DNA of 64,000 nt from Pseudomonadota bacterium. Its GTDB lineage: Bacteria > Pseudomonadota > Gammaproteobacteria > Xanthomonadales > Xanthomonadaceae. The position numbers and the translations under genes are program-made. How positions within the stretch are numbered: the stretch's first letter is position 1; each line of letters opens with the position of its first letter. Below are positions 1 to 8,697 of this stretch, piece by piece. The stretch is from positions 496,001 through 560,000 of the forward strand of contig JAKACT010000002.1 in NCBI GenBank assembly GCA_021821195.1. Direction: 5' to 3'. Below the pieces are notes generated by a model, which worked only from the letters and a program-made list of their open reading frames with translations, searched no databases and had not been told where the DNA came from.

Positions 1-712
1 GGTCGGCGTTGGCAGGGCTGGCATCGTCCCAGTCGGCCCACACCGCGTCGCCGGGCAGCGCCAGGCGGCGGTTGAAGTCGCCCAGCACCGCGAAGCGCAG
101 GGATTCGCCGGCGCGCTGGTCGATCCAGCGTTCCAGCACCGGCACCTGCTGGAACAGCGCCGGGCAGGCCTCGCGCTGGTCGCCGTTGTTGCAACCGGCC
201 TTCAGGTGCACCGACAGCAGCCGGATCGGCGCGGCGCCCGCCGGGCGCACGATCAGGTCCACGCCGGAGCGCAGGTCGGCATTGCCCAGCTGCAGGTCGG
301 TGACATCCGGCAGGCGTTCGAACGCCACGCCCTTGCGGATGGCGAAGCCGGTGCGCTGCGGGTTGATGGTCAGGCCGGGCTGGCCGCCGCATTCGCCCTT
401 GCGGCCGCTGCCCGTGCGCTGTTCGATCACGATGGTGTAGCGCGCCGGATCGAACACGCGTTCGGCGGCGGCGCGCGATTCCACTTCCTGGAACGCGATC
501 ACGTCCGCGTCCAGCGCCTCGGCATAGGCGCGCATGGCGGCGTAGTCGGCGTCGCCGCGCGGGCGGCAGCCGCTGCCGTTGCGCTCGGCTAGGTGCTCCA
601 TGTTCCAGCTTGCCAGCGTCAGCGCGGAGGCAGGAGTGGAGGGCCGTTCGGGCGGGGCGGTGCAGGCGCCGGCGAGCAGGCAGAGGGCGGCGATCAGGGC
701 AGGGCGTGTCAT
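1..712 (-). CDS. endonuclease/exonuclease/phosphatase-family lipoprotein (3' end outside window)
   Basis: This is a secreted or outer-membrane-anchored member of the DNase I-like phosphoesterase superfamily. The first 237 codons are visible and the C-terminus runs off the window. A short signal sequence ends in a lipobox (LLAGAC, Cys17). The family motifs follow in order: SWNMEHL, IAFQEVES (metal-binding Glu), VHLKAGC (catalytic His) and GDFNRRL (Asp/Asn). The substrate, nucleic acid or phospholipid/phosphoester, cannot be told from the motifs. The gene appears monocistronic. The next gene, at 933, points away, so 713-932 is a divergent spacer in which I see no clear promoter. Confidence 0.85.
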   Translation of the reverse strand, partial: MTRPALIAALCLLAGACTAPPERPSTPASALTLASWNMEHLAERNGSGCRPRGDADYAAMRAYAEALDADVIAFQEVESRAAAERVFDPARYTIVIEQRTGSGRKGECGGQPGLTINPQRTGFAIRKGVAFERLPDVTDLQLGNADLRSGVDLIVRPAGAAPIRLLSVHLKAGCNNGDQREACPALFQQVPVLERWIDQRAGESLRFAVLGDFNRRLALPGDAVWADWDDASPANAD

Positions 713-932
713 CGGCGTAGTAGACCACGCGCGCTGCGCGATGGGCAGGGTTGCACGCGGGGCGCGCACTAGCGCGGTTTCCGCATGCGCGGGTTAAGCG
801 TGCGTCGAGGTTCATGTTGCGCGGCGGTCGGCGTTCAGAGCGGCTGCGTAAGGTGCGGGTTGCCGTCTGCGCTGCGCGTGGCACGGCATAGATCCGTTTT
901 GATCCCCCGCAAAACAGGAAAGAGGACTTCCC

Positions 933-1478
933 ATGAGCAAGCACAACAAGATCACCCAGCTGTTCCCGCTGGCCGCCGCGTTCGCGCTGGCCTCGCCGGC
1001 CGTACTCGCCCAGAGCCATGGCGTCGGTGCGGGCGCCCACATCAACGCCAACGCCTCGGCACGCGTGCCCACCCAGATGCCGGCGCAGGCTTCGGCCGGC
1101 ATGGAGATGCGCGCCATGCAGCGCGCCGAGCCGCAGCAGAAGGCGACCCCGGCGGTGCCGGCCACGCCCGCCACGCCGGCGGTGCCGGCGTCGAAGTCCG
1201 ATGTCGGCAAGGCTACGCCTGCCGAGCCGGCAACCCCGGCAACCCCGGCCACGCCCGCCGAGCCCGCGGCCAATACCGACGGCAAGCAGACCCGGAAGGA
1301 CTGGAGCGCGCTGGACGCGGATGGCAACGGCAGCCTCAGCGTCGCCGAAGCGGCGTCGCTGGACAGCCTGGCCAAGGTCTTCGCGCAGGCCGATACCGAC
1401 GCCAACGGCGAGCTGACCGGCGAGGAATACAAGGTTTGGTGGGCTGCCAACGCCGGCGGCAAGGGCGGCAAGCGCTGA
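933..1478 (+). CDS. periplasmic EF-hand protein with Ala-Thr-Pro linker
   Basis: This 181-residue exported protein has a signal peptide ending near SPAVLAQ (about residue 27) and two canonical EF-hand loops near the C-terminus: DADGNGSLSVAE at 128-139 and DTDANGELTGEE at 154-165. Both carry acidic residues at positions 1, 3 and 12, so calcium binding is expected. Residues 71-112 are a low-complexity linker of repeated ATP/AEP triplets. A GAGGA ribosome-binding site precedes the ATG. Related calmodulin-like periplasmic proteins are common in Xanthomonadaceae, but their role is unknown and no partner gene is adjacent. Confidence 0.85.
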   Translation: MSKHNKITQLFPLAAAFALASPAVLAQSHGVGAGAHINANASARVPTQMPAQASAGMEMRAMQRAEPQQKATPAVPATPATPAVPASKSDVGKATPAEPATPATPATPAEPAANTDGKQTRKDWSALDADGNGSLSVAEAASLDSLAKVFAQADTDANGELTGEEYKVWWAANAGGKGGKR

Positions 1479-1545
1479 TTTGCGCGCGGCCTGCCTGCGG
1501 TTTTGCAGGGTGCAGGGAAGCGCCGGGGCAGCGCCGCCCGCAAGC

Positions 1546-1590
1546 AGGAACGGAGCGGATCGGGTCATCCTGGTTCGCTCCGTTTCCTTT
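1546..1590 (+). terminator. probable terminator after the EF-hand gene
   Basis: An inverted repeat pairs AGGAA-CGGAGCG (1546-1557) with CGCTCCGTTTCCT (1576-1588), with one bulged base. The right arm contains a TTT run, and TTTCG follows. It lies between convergent genes. Two further GC-rich hairpins (near 1594-1612 and 1624-1650) fill the rest of the spacer and could serve the minus-strand gene. Confidence 0.5.
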
Positions 1591-1677
1591 CGTGGCCCCG
1601 GTGGTTGGGGCCGCGGATAACAGGCGCCCCGGCCAACGCATGGCCGGGGCGGCTGCCCCTGTTCCGCTTCGGGTAGT

Positions 1678-2250
1678 TCAGCCCTCGCGCGGCAGCACGG
1701 TGAGCACGCGCTGCACGAACACCGCGTATTCCTGCAGGTACTTGCGCAGGAAATCGGCGGTGCCCGGATTGCTGACGTTGCCGTCGTCGTCGATCAGGTC
1801 GGGGGTGAACTGGATGTACATCTCCATGGTGTTCATCAGCGGCGAGTTGCAGAAGCACAGCACGCCGCGCAAGTGCTGCTGCGCCACCGCGGTGCCGATC
1901 GAGCCGGGCGAGGTGCCCACCACGCCGGAGGGCTTGCGGCTGAAGGAGTTCTGGCCCCACGGGCGGCTGGCCCAGTCGATGGCGTTCTTCAGCGCGCCGG
2001 GGATCGAGCGGTTGTATTCGGGGGTCACGAACAGCACCGCGTCCACCCCGGCAATCGCCTGCTTGAAGCGGCGCGCCACCTCCGGGTAGTCGGCGTCGTA
2101 GTCGTAGCTGTAGAGCGGCAGTTCGCCGATGGCGATCTCCTGCAGCGCCAGTTCCGGCGGCGCCAGCTTGACCAGCGCCTTCGCCAGCTTGCGGTTGATC
2201 GAGCCCTTGGCCAGGCTGCCGACCATGTAACCGACCTTGTACGTCTTCAT
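1678..2250 (-). CDS. NAD(P)H-dependent FMN reductase
   Basis: This 190-residue flavodoxin-like protein belongs to the NADPH-dependent FMN reductase/ArsH-ChrR-like family, which reduces quinones, chromate or azo compounds with FMN. Family signatures are the N-terminal phosphate loop region (GSLAKGSINRKLAK) and TPEYNRSIPGALKNAIDW around residues 75-92. The start at MKTYKVG is preceded by a GGAG nine bases upstream. An in-frame ATG ten codons earlier lacks this and is rejected. It lies downstream of ltaE on the same strand but about 97 bp away, so co-transcription is possible but not certain. Confidence 0.88.
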   Translation of the reverse strand: MKTYKVGYMVGSLAKGSINRKLAKALVKLAPPELALQEIAIGELPLYSYDYDADYPEVARRFKQAIAGVDAVLFVTPEYNRSIPGALKNAIDWASRPWGQNSFSRKPSGVVGTSPGSIGTAVAQQHLRGVLCFCNSPLMNTMEMYIQFTPDLIDDDGNVSNPGTADFLRKYLQEYAVFVQRVLTVLPREG

Positions 2251-2347
2251 CGCACGACTCCAGCGAGGCGGAGTGCGCACGTTGGCACCTGGTTCGTTAC
2301 GTCCAGGTCACGGGCCGAGGCGGGTGGGGGCGCTGCCCTAGCCCCGC

Positions 2348-3367
2348 TCAGCGGGCGCCGAAAAAGCGCGCGAACGCCTCCGCGGTGCGCCCGATGTCAT
2401 CGTCGTCCACGTCCAGGTGGGTGACCAGCCGCAGCGTCGGCAGGTAGCCGATGCTGATGCGGATGCCGGCCTCGCGCAGGTGGGCGTCGAGCGCACGCAG
2501 GCGCTCGGCCGGCACGTCGATGAAGACCATGTTGGTGTGCTGGCCCAGCAGGGTGATGCCGTTGATGGCGCCCAGCGCGCTGGCCAGCCGGGCGGCGCGC
2601 GCGTGGTCGTCCGCAAGGCGTTCGACGTGGTGGTCCAGCGCGTGCAGGCAGGCCGCCGCCAGCATGCCGGCCTGGCGCCAGCCGCCGCCGCAGACCTTGC
2701 GCCAGCGCCGCGCCTTGTCGACCAGCGCCTGCGAACCGACCAGCACCGAACCCACCGGCGCGCCCAGCCCCTTCGACAGGCACACCGACACGCTGTCGAA
2801 ATGCCTCGCGATCTCCCGCGCCGGCACGCCGCAGGCGACCGCGGCATTGAACAGGCGCGCACCGTCGAGGTGGTAGCCCAGGCCATGCGCGCGTGCCAGT
2901 TCTCCGGCTTCGCGCAGGTAGTCCAGCGGCAGGGTGCGGCCGTGCCAGGTGTTCTCCAGCGCCAGCAGCCGGGTGCGGGCGAAGTGCGGATCCACCGGCT
3001 TGATCGCCGCGGCCACCCGGTCGAGCGGCAGGCTGCCGTCCTCGGCCTGCACGATGGGCTGCGGCTGGATCGAACCCAGCACCGCCGCGCCGCCGCCTTC
3101 GAACTTGTACGTATGCGCGTCCATGCCGACGATGTATTCGTCGCCGCGCTCGCAGTGCGCCAGCAGCGCCAGCAGGTTGGACTGGGTGCCGCTGGGCACG
3201 AACAGCCCCGCCTCGAACCCCAGGTCGTCGGCCAGCCGTCGTTGCAATGCATTGACCGTGGGGTCTTCGCCGTAGACGTCGTCGCCGACCGGGGCCGCAT
3301 GCATCGCATCGCGCATCGCCTCGCTGGGCTGGGTCACGGTGTCGCTGCGCAGGTCGATCACTTTCAT
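2348..3367 (-). CDS. ltaE: low-specificity L-threonine aldolase
   Basis: This PLP enzyme (339 residues) cleaves L-threonine or L-allo-threonine to glycine and acetaldehyde. It shows the aldolase fold-type I opening [16 protein letters not shown], the substrate-loop [12 protein letters not shown], and the Schiff-base lysine in [14 protein letters not shown]. Length matches the bacterial family. Two ATGs lie two codons apart. The second (MKVIDL) is chosen because AAGGA is six bases upstream of it, whereas it directly abuts the first. The gene is divergent from phnA across 224 bp. Confidence 0.92.
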   Translation of the reverse strand: MKVIDLRSDTVTQPSEAMRDAMHAAPVGDDVYGEDPTVNALQRRLADDLGFEAGLFVPSGTQSNLLALLAHCERGDEYIVGMDAHTYKFEGGGAAVLGSIQPQPIVQAEDGSLPLDRVAAAIKPVDPHFARTRLLALENTWHGRTLPLDYLREAGELARAHGLGYHLDGARLFNAAVACGVPAREIARHFDSVSVCLSKGLGAPVGSVLVGSQALVDKARRWRKVCGGGWRQAGMLAAACLHALDHHVERLADDHARAARLASALGAINGITLLGQHTNMVFIDVPAERLRALDAHLREAGIRISIGYLPTLRLVTHLDVDDDDIGRTAEAFARFFGAR

Positions 3368-3591
3368 TTGCATTCCTTCGGCACGGGCACTCCGCGCATC
3401 GTAGAAGCAAAACCGGGTGCGCAGGATTCCCGGCCAGGTCGGTTTCCTGCGCGGCGGGTGCTGGCGGTACGCAGTTCGATTCCCCGGCTGATGCACCAGG
3501 CATCACCGGCGCGCGGAACCATTCGCATCCGGCCGATGCGGCTTGTGCGCATCGTAAAATCACGCGTTCTGCCGCTATCCAACACTGCCCG

Positions 3592-3930
3592 ATGACCACG
3601 CTGCCTCCCTGCCCGAAGTGCAATTCCGAATACAGCTACCAGGACGGTGCGCAGCTGGTGTGCCCGGAGTGCGGGCACGAGTGGGTGCCCGGCGAGACCG
3701 AGGCGGGTGACGAAGCCAAGGTGGTCAAGGACGCGGTGGGCAACGTGCTGGCCGACGGCGATACCGTCACCGTGATCAAGGACCTGAAGGTCAAGGGTTC
3801 GTCGCTGGTGGTGAAGGTGGGCACCAAGGTGCGCAACATCCGCCTGGTCGATGGCGACCACGACATCGACTGCAAGATCGACGGCATCGGCCAGATGGGC
3901 CTGAAGTCGGAGTTCGTGAAGAAGGCCTGA
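3592..3930 (+). CDS. phnA: PhnA/YjdM-family zinc-ribbon protein
   Basis: This 112-residue protein belongs to the PhnA (YjdM) family. The N-terminal zinc ribbon has two CxxC pairs (CPKC at 8-11, CPEC at 25-28). The C-terminal SH3-like domain contains [20 protein letters not shown]. The E. coli member sits near the phosphonate operon but has no proven part in phosphonate breakdown, and no phosphonate genes are here. A TAAAAT box at 3556-3561 could be its -10 element. Confidence 0.9.
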   Translation: MTTLPPCPKCNSEYSYQDGAQLVCPECGHEWVPGETEAGDEAKVVKDAVGNVLADGDTVTVIKDLKVKGSSLVVKVGTKVRNIRLVDGDHDIDCKIDGIGQMGLKSEFVKKA

Positions 3931-4007
3931 GCCACCAGCGCGGGTTTGACCTGGGTTAGCCGCGGCGACATTCGCCGCCCAGCGGCGCTTGCCGCGCCGG
4001 ATAATTG

Positions 4008-4022
4008 GTACCGAAAAGGTAC
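4008..4022. promoter_or_regulatory. candidate operator GTACC-N5-GGTAC upstream of the hemerythrin gene
   Basis: A perfect inverted repeat, GTACC GAAAA GGTAC, is followed by TGATT and ends 24 bp before the hemerythrin ATG. The same palindrome with the same 5-bp spacer and the same trailing TGATT lies upstream of prpD (11399-11413). The binding protein is unknown. Confidence 0.4.
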
Positions 4023-4046
4023 TGATTAACCCCGAGGCAAACCCCA

Positions 4047-4457
4047 ATGGACATCCAGCGCTACTACCACGACCACGCGCAGATCTTCCGCCAGATCGAC
4101 ACCCTGCGCGAGCTGTCGCGCGCCGGCGTGCGCGAGAACGCGGTGCGGATCAGTGAGATCATCACCGGCACCGCCAGCCACATCAAATTCCATCTGGCGG
4201 CCGAAGACCAGGTGCTGTATCCCACCCTGGCGCGTTCCGGCGACGCGCAGGTGGCGGCGATGAGCGCGCGCTACCGCGGCGAGATGCAGGGCATCGCCAG
4301 CGCCTTCGCGGCGTTCGTGGCGCAGTGGCGGGTGCCGTCGCGGCTGGCGGCGGACCCGGACGGTTTCCGCCGCGACGCCAATACCGTGTTGCGCGCGCTG
4401 TTCGACCGCCTGCAGCGCGAGAGCGTCGAGTTGTACCCGGCCGCCGAAGCGGCCTGA
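4047..4457 (+). CDS. hemerythrin-domain protein
   Basis: This 136-residue all-helical protein contains the hemerythrin HHE pattern: an N-terminal H-x3-H (YYHDHAQIF), then HIKFHLAAEDQVLYPTL, whose His and Glu residues match the diiron ligands. Single-domain hemerythrins bind oxygen, NO or iron in the cytoplasm. The C-terminal ligand set is less clear (ESVELYPA). No iron-sulfur repair genes are adjacent. Transcription is probably controlled through the palindrome at 4008-4022. Confidence 0.82.
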   Translation: MDIQRYYHDHAQIFRQIDTLRELSRAGVRENAVRISEIITGTASHIKFHLAAEDQVLYPTLARSGDAQVAAMSARYRGEMQGIASAFAAFVAQWRVPSRLAADPDGFRRDANTVLRALFDRLQRESVELYPAAEAA

Positions 4458-4466
4458 TCGCGGGTT

Positions 4467-5525
4467 TCAGCGCGCGGCGACGCGGTTGCGCCCGGCGTGC
4501 TTGGCGGCATACAGGGCTAGGTCGGCGCGCTGCAGCAGGCTGGCTTTGTCGTCACCCGGCTGACGCTGGGCCACGCCGATGCTGATGGTGACAGGCAGCG
4601 CCGTCACCGAGTCGGCAATCGCCAGCCGCAGGGCGTCGCAGCGCGGCAACGCAGCATCGAGTCCCAGCCCAGGCAGCAGCCAGGCGAACTCCTCGCCGCC
4701 GTGCCGGGCGAGCAGGCCGAACCCGCCGGCGGCTGCGCGCAGGCCGTTGCCCACGCGGGCCAGGACGTCGTCGCCGACACCGTGGCCGTGGGTGTCGTTG
4801 ATCGCCTTGAAATGGTCGATATCGGCCAGTGCCACGCAGAACGGCGCATCGCCGGCCAGGTGGTCATCGAGCGCGGCGATCAGCGCGCGGCGGTTGGCCA
4901 GCCCGGTCAGTGCATCCAGGTGCAGCTGCTGCGCCAACTCCTCGTTGTGTGCTTCCAGCGCATCGGCGAACGCTTGCAGCTTTTGCTCGTACCAGGCGCG
5001 ATCCTGCAGCTGCAGCGCAAGCTCTTCGCTGCTGCGACGCAGTTCCAGCAATTGCGAGACCTGTCGCGCCAGCGCCGCCAGCGCCTCCTGCTGTCGTGGC
5101 GCGAGCTCGCGCGGACGATGGTCCATCACGCAGAGGGTGCCCAACGGCAGGCCGGCCGGATCAAGCAGCGGCGCGCCGGCATAGAAGCGGATGCCGGGCG
5201 GGGTCGTCACTACCGGATTGCCCTGGAAGCGCGCATCCAGCCGCGCATCGGGCACCACCGTCAGGGCCTGCGGGGCCAGGATCGCGTGCGCGCAGAACGC
5301 GGTGTCGCGGGAGGTTTCCGGCGCATCGTCCATGCCCAGCTTGGACTTGAACCACTGGCGCTCGGCGTCGATCAGGGTGACCGAACCCATAGGCACGTCG
5401 CAGATCGCCGCGGCGATCGCGACCAGGTCATCGAACGCCGCTTCGCGCGGGGTATCGAGGATCCGGTAGCGCCGCAGCGCTTCCAGGCGGGCGGATTCGT
5501 TGTCGGGCTTGGCAGGGCGGAACAT
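4467..5525 (-). CDS. GAF-GGDEF diguanylate cyclase
   Basis: This 352-residue cytoplasmic signalling protein has an N-terminal GAF domain (about 25-160), a helical linker, and a C-terminal GGDEF domain with an intact HGGEEFAWL active site and the DALTGLANRRAL entry motif, so it should make cyclic di-GMP. The RxxD inhibitory site expected five residues before GGEEF is missing, so classical product inhibition is unlikely. The start MFRPAKP is preceded by GGAGG. Upstream in-frame ATGs give an Arg-rich tail and are not supported. The GAF ligand is unknown. Confidence 0.88.
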   Translation of the reverse strand: MFRPAKPDNESARLEALRRYRILDTPREAAFDDLVAIAAAICDVPMGSVTLIDAERQWFKSKLGMDDAPETSRDTAFCAHAILAPQALTVVPDARLDARFQGNPVVTTPPGIRFYAGAPLLDPAGLPLGTLCVMDHRPRELAPRQQEALAALARQVSQLLELRRSSEELALQLQDRAWYEQKLQAFADALEAHNEELAQQLHLDALTGLANRRALIAALDDHLAGDAPFCVALADIDHFKAINDTHGHGVGDDVLARVGNGLRAAAGGFGLLARHGGEEFAWLLPGLGLDAALPRCDALRLAIADSVTALPVTISIGVAQRQPGDDKASLLQRADLALYAAKHAGRNRVAAR

Positions 5526-5619
5526 CGGGCCTCCGGAGCGTTGACGCATCGCTTGCGGGTGCCGGCGAACGGGCCGGCCGATCCTTCCAATCGTAAATTG
5601 GCTGGCCAAGCCGCGGCCT

Positions 5620-6135
5620 TCACACCACCAGTGCGGCCCGCAACGGCGGGCCGTCCCAGCGCGCGCGTCCGCCCAACGCGGTGAGCTCCATCATCACGCT
5701 GGCGCCGACGATCTCGGCCTGCAGCAACGATGCCAGTTCGCGCGCGGCCAGCAGGGTGCCACCGGTGGCCAGCACGTCGTCCACCAGCAGCACGCGCGCG
5801 CCCGCCGCCACCACGCCGGCCTGCACTTGCAGCGTGTCCTGCCCGTACTCCAGCGCGTAGCTGGCCTCCAGCACCGGGCCGGGCAGCTTGCCCGGCTTGC
5901 GCAGCGGCACCAGCCCGGTGCCAAGGGCACGTGCCAGCGGCGCACCGAACAGGAAGCCGCGCGACTCGATCGCCATCACCGCATCGATGGGCACGTCGCG
6001 CCAGGGCGCGGCCAGCGCATCGATCACCGCGGCGAAGGCATCGGCATCGGCCAGCATCGGCATGATGTCCTTGAACAGCACGCCGGGGCGGGGGAAGTCG
6101 TGGATGTCGCGGATCAGGTGGGGCCAGTCGGTCAT
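5620..6135 (-). CDS. apt: adenine phosphoribosyltransferase
   Basis: This enzyme (171 residues) salvages adenine to AMP using PRPP. Landmarks are RDIHDFPRPGVLFKDIMP near the N-terminus, ESRGFLFGAPLA and the PRPP-binding loop VLLVDDVLATGGT. MTDWPHL was chosen as the start because it aligns with homologues. In-frame ATGs 10 and 40 codons upstream are less likely, since the latter would overlap the divergent HAD gene. The ribosome-binding site is weak. Confidence 0.92.
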   Translation of the reverse strand: MTDWPHLIRDIHDFPRPGVLFKDIMPMLADADAFAAVIDALAAPWRDVPIDAVMAIESRGFLFGAPLARALGTGLVPLRKPGKLPGPVLEASYALEYGQDTLQVQAGVVAAGARVLLVDDVLATGGTLLAARELASLLQAEIVGASVMMELTALGGRARWDGPPLRAALVV

Positions 6136-6199
6136 GGCAGGCTGCGGAAACGGGAGGTGCGTCATTCTGCCTGCCGGGGCGGGCTCGTAGAATGCGGCG

Positions 6200-6931
6200 A
6201 TGGAAAACGCATCCCGCGGCGGCATCGCCCTGGTCGGTTTCGATGCCGACGACACCCTCTGGCGTAGCCAGGATTATTTCGACGAAGCGCAGGCGCAGTT
6301 CGAGCGGATCATCTCCCGCCACGTCGACCTGGCCGACGTCGGCCGGCGCCTGTACGAGTACGAGGCGCGCAACATCGCTTTCTTCGGCTATGGCGTGAAG
6401 GGCATGGCGCTGTCGATGGTGGAGGCGGCGGTGGACATCACCGGTGGGCGCATTCCGGGCGCCGACATCAAGCGCATCGTCTTGCTGGCCAAGGAGCTGT
6501 TGCGGCATCCGGTCGAACTGCTGGACGGCGTGCGCGAGGCGGTGGAGGCGGTCGCGGCGCGGCATGCGGTGGTGTTGATCACCAAGGGCGACCTGTTCCA
6601 CCAGGAAGCCAAGGTCCGGCAGTCGGGCCTGGCCGACCTGTTCCGGCGCATCGAGATCGTCAGCGAGAAGGACCCGGCCACCTATGCGCGGCTGCTGGAG
6701 GAGTTCGGCGTGCCCGCGCGCAGTTTCCTGATGGTGGGCAACTCGCTGCGCTCCGATATCGCGCCGGTATTGGAACTGGGCGGCTGGGGCGTGCACGTGC
6801 CCTATCATCTGACCTGGATGCACGAAGCCGGTGCGCAGCCCCAACAAGGGCGCGTGCGCATGCGCGAGATCGCCGCCATCGACCAGCTGTTGCCGGCGGT
6901 GGAAGCGCTGCACGCGCTGGCATCGGCATGA
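6200..6931 (+). CDS. HAD-superfamily hydrolase
   Basis: This 243-residue phosphatase-like protein carries the HAD motifs: DADDTLWR (motif I, nucleophile Asp and acid/base Asp), VVLITKGD (motif II/III area) and MVGNSLRSDI (motif IV). The helical cap inserted after motif I resembles FMN/nucleotide phosphatases of the YjjG type. Substrate is undetermined. It starts 64 bp from the divergent apt start and is followed 22 bp later by an SDR gene on the same strand, so the two may form an operon. Confidence 0.85.
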   Translation: MENASRGGIALVGFDADDTLWRSQDYFDEAQAQFERIISRHVDLADVGRRLYEYEARNIAFFGYGVKGMALSMVEAAVDITGGRIPGADIKRIVLLAKELLRHPVELLDGVREAVEAVAARHAVVLITKGDLFHQEAKVRQSGLADLFRRIEIVSEKDPATYARLLEEFGVPARSFLMVGNSLRSDIAPVLELGGWGVHVPYHLTWMHEAGAQPQQGRVRMREIAAIDQLLPAVEALHALASA

Positions 6932-6953
6932 ACGCAACCAAGGGAGTGGACGC

Positions 6954-7829
6954 ATGATCGATTTGAATGGCCGTACTGCCATCGTGACCGGGGCGGGTGG
7001 CGGCCTGGGGCGCGCGCATGCGCTGCTGCTGGCGCAGCGCGGGGCGAAGGTGGTGGTGAATGACCTTGGCGATGGCGCCGATGCGGTGGTGGAGGAAATC
7101 CGCGCCGCCGGCGGGCAGGCGCGCGCGGCGAAGTGTTCGGTGGTCGATGCCGAGGCGGTGCAGGCGATGGCGGATGCGGTGCTGGCCGACTGGGGCGGGA
7201 TCGACATCCTGGTCAACAACGCCGGCATCCTGCGCGACAAGAGTTTCGCCAAGATGGAGCTGGCCGATTTCCGGCTGGTGCTGGAAGTGCACCTGATGGG
7301 CGCGGCCAACTGCACCAAGGCGGTGTGGAACGCGATGCGCGAACGCAACTACGGCCGCATCGTGATGACCACCTCGTGCAGCGGGTTGTACGGCAACTTC
7401 GGCCAGGCCAACTACGCGGCGGCCAAGATGGGGCTGGTGGGGCTGATGCAGACGCTGGGCATCGAGGGCGCCAAGCACGACATCCGGGTGAACTGCCTGG
7501 CGCCCACCGGCGCCACCCGGATGATGGAAGGGATCCTGCCGCCCGAGCAGCTGGCCCGGTTCAAGCCGGAACTGGTCAGCCCCGCGGTGCTGGCGCTGGT
7601 GGCCGAGAACGCGCCCAACCGCGCCATCCTCAGCGCCGGTGCCGGCGGCTTTGAACTGGCCTATGTCGCGCTGACCCAGGGCATCCACCTTGGCGAAGCG
7701 GCCAGCGCGGAGGCGATCCTCGAGCGCTGGGTCGAGCTGAGCAGCCGCGATGGCGATTTCGTGCCGGCGCAGGGCTTCGACCAGGCCCGGCACGAGTTGC
7801 ACAAGGCCGGCTTCAGCGGCGATTCCTGA
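6954..7829 (+). CDS. SDR-family oxidoreductase, (3R)-hydroxyacyl-CoA dehydrogenase-like
   Basis: This 291-residue short-chain dehydrogenase has the NAD(P) loop TGAGGGLGRAH, the NNAG structural motif, and a catalytic Ser/Tyr/Lys set (TTSCSGLYGNFGQANYAAAK). NDLGDGADAVVEEI after the second strand and the extended C-terminus (about 50 residues) resemble the dehydrogenase unit of peroxisomal multifunctional enzyme type 2, so a (3R)-hydroxyacyl-CoA substrate is the best guess. A GGGAG lies seven to eight bases before the ATG. A hairpin terminator follows directly. Confidence 0.85.
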   Translation: MIDLNGRTAIVTGAGGGLGRAHALLLAQRGAKVVVNDLGDGADAVVEEIRAAGGQARAAKCSVVDAEAVQAMADAVLADWGGIDILVNNAGILRDKSFAKMELADFRLVLEVHLMGAANCTKAVWNAMRERNYGRIVMTTSCSGLYGNFGQANYAAAKMGLVGLMQTLGIEGAKHDIRVNCLAPTGATRMMEGILPPEQLARFKPELVSPAVLALVAENAPNRAILSAGAGGFELAYVALTQGIHLGEAASAEAILERWVELSSRDGDFVPAQGFDQARHELHKAGFSGDS

Positions 7830-7833
7830 ACGG

Positions 7834-7856
7834 CGCCGGCCCGTGCCGGCGTGTTT
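7834..7856 (+). terminator. rho-independent terminator after the SDR gene
   Basis: The stem CGCCGGC/GCCGGCG with a CCGT loop is followed by TGTTTT, five bases after the SDR stop codon. Confidence 0.65.
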
Positions 7857-7928
7857 TCATAGCGCGTTCACCGCCACGATAGACACTGGAACCACGCCGG
7901 CACGACCGGCATCGCCAAGGAGCTTCCC

Positions 7929-8549
7929 ATGCGACGCATTCGCCTGATGTCCTCGCTCACCCTGGCCGCCGCGCTTGCAGCAGGTGCGGGCAGCGTGGGC
8001 GCGCAGACCCTCAGCCTGAACTGGAATCCGCGCAGCGGCGATGTCTGGGTGGACACGCAGCTGGCGGACATCAACCGCTACGGCTACAGCTACCGCGATC
8101 CCTTCATCGACGAGATGGTGCGCTACCACGGCGCGCCGCGGGATCTGGTCACCGATCTGCTGGTCAACCAGCGCTGGGCGCCCGGCGACGTCTACTACGC
8201 CTGTGCCATCGCCCAGATCATCAACCGCCCGTGCCGCTATGTCGCCGACGAATGGCGGGCCAATCGCGGGCAGGGTTGGGGCGTGGTCGCCAAGCGAATG
8301 GGCATCAAGCCGGGTTCGGCGGAATTCCACCGGCTGAAGCGCGGTTTCGTGCCGACCTACGATCGTTGGTCGCGTCCGATCTCGCTCGACGACGACCTGC
8401 GCCGTGCCTACCCGAACCGCGGCAAGGGCCATGGCAACAAGCCGGGCAAGATGCACAACGGCGCGAGCGACCACGACCGCGGCAATGGCCACGGAAACGG
8501 CAAGGGCAATAACGGCAAGGGCAACGGCAAGGGTCGCGATCACCACTGA
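7929..8549 (+). CDS. exported protein of unknown function with Gly/Asn/His/Lys-rich tail
   Basis: I do not recognise the family of this 206-residue protein. It has a clear signal peptide (cleavage near GSVGAQ, about residue 26) and a globular middle with two Cys residues (YYACAIAQ, NRPCRYV), which could form a disulfide. From about residue 165 the tail consists of repeated G-N/H/K units (for example HGNGKGNNGKGNGKG), which is flexible, basic and potentially metal- or nucleic-acid-binding. AAGGAG precedes the ATG. The gene is monocistronic and convergent with prpF across a dispersed repeat. Confidence 0.8.
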   Translation: MRRIRLMSSLTLAAALAAGAGSVGAQTLSLNWNPRSGDVWVDTQLADINRYGYSYRDPFIDEMVRYHGAPRDLVTDLLVNQRWAPGDVYYACAIAQIINRPCRYVADEWRANRGQGWGVVAKRMGIKPGSAEFHRLKRGFVPTYDRWSRPISLDDDLRRAYPNRGKGHGNKPGKMHNGASDHDRGNGHGNGKGNNGKGNGKGRDHH

Positions 8550-8598
8550 AGCTGGTGGCGCGGGCGGTTGCGTTGTACCGCCTGCGCCGGCCGGTTGC

Positions 8599-8660
8599 CC
8601 CTGCAGCGAATGTCCCCCGGCAGCGGTGCCCGCTGCCTCTTCCTTGACTTCGCTGCAGGG
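8599..8660. repeat. dispersed palindromic repeat, copy 1
   Basis: A nested inverted repeat sits in the convergent spacer. The outer arms are CCCTGCAGCGAA and TTCGCTGCAGGG, and the inner arms are GGCAGCGG and CCGCTGCC around TGC. The core (GCGAATGTCCYCC, inner hairpin, CTCYYCCTTGAYTTCGCT) recurs at 52711-52792, also between convergent genes. It probably also acts as a terminator-like structure. Confidence 0.7.
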
Positions 8661-8697
8661 AAGCCGGACGCCGCGCCGTGACAGTGCGGCGCGTCCG

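Noticed and set aside
1198-1270. Short tandem repeat (gccacgccc-like) as a non-coding element
   Set aside because: It encodes the Ala-Thr-Pro linker of the EF-hand protein; the period is nine bases and in frame.
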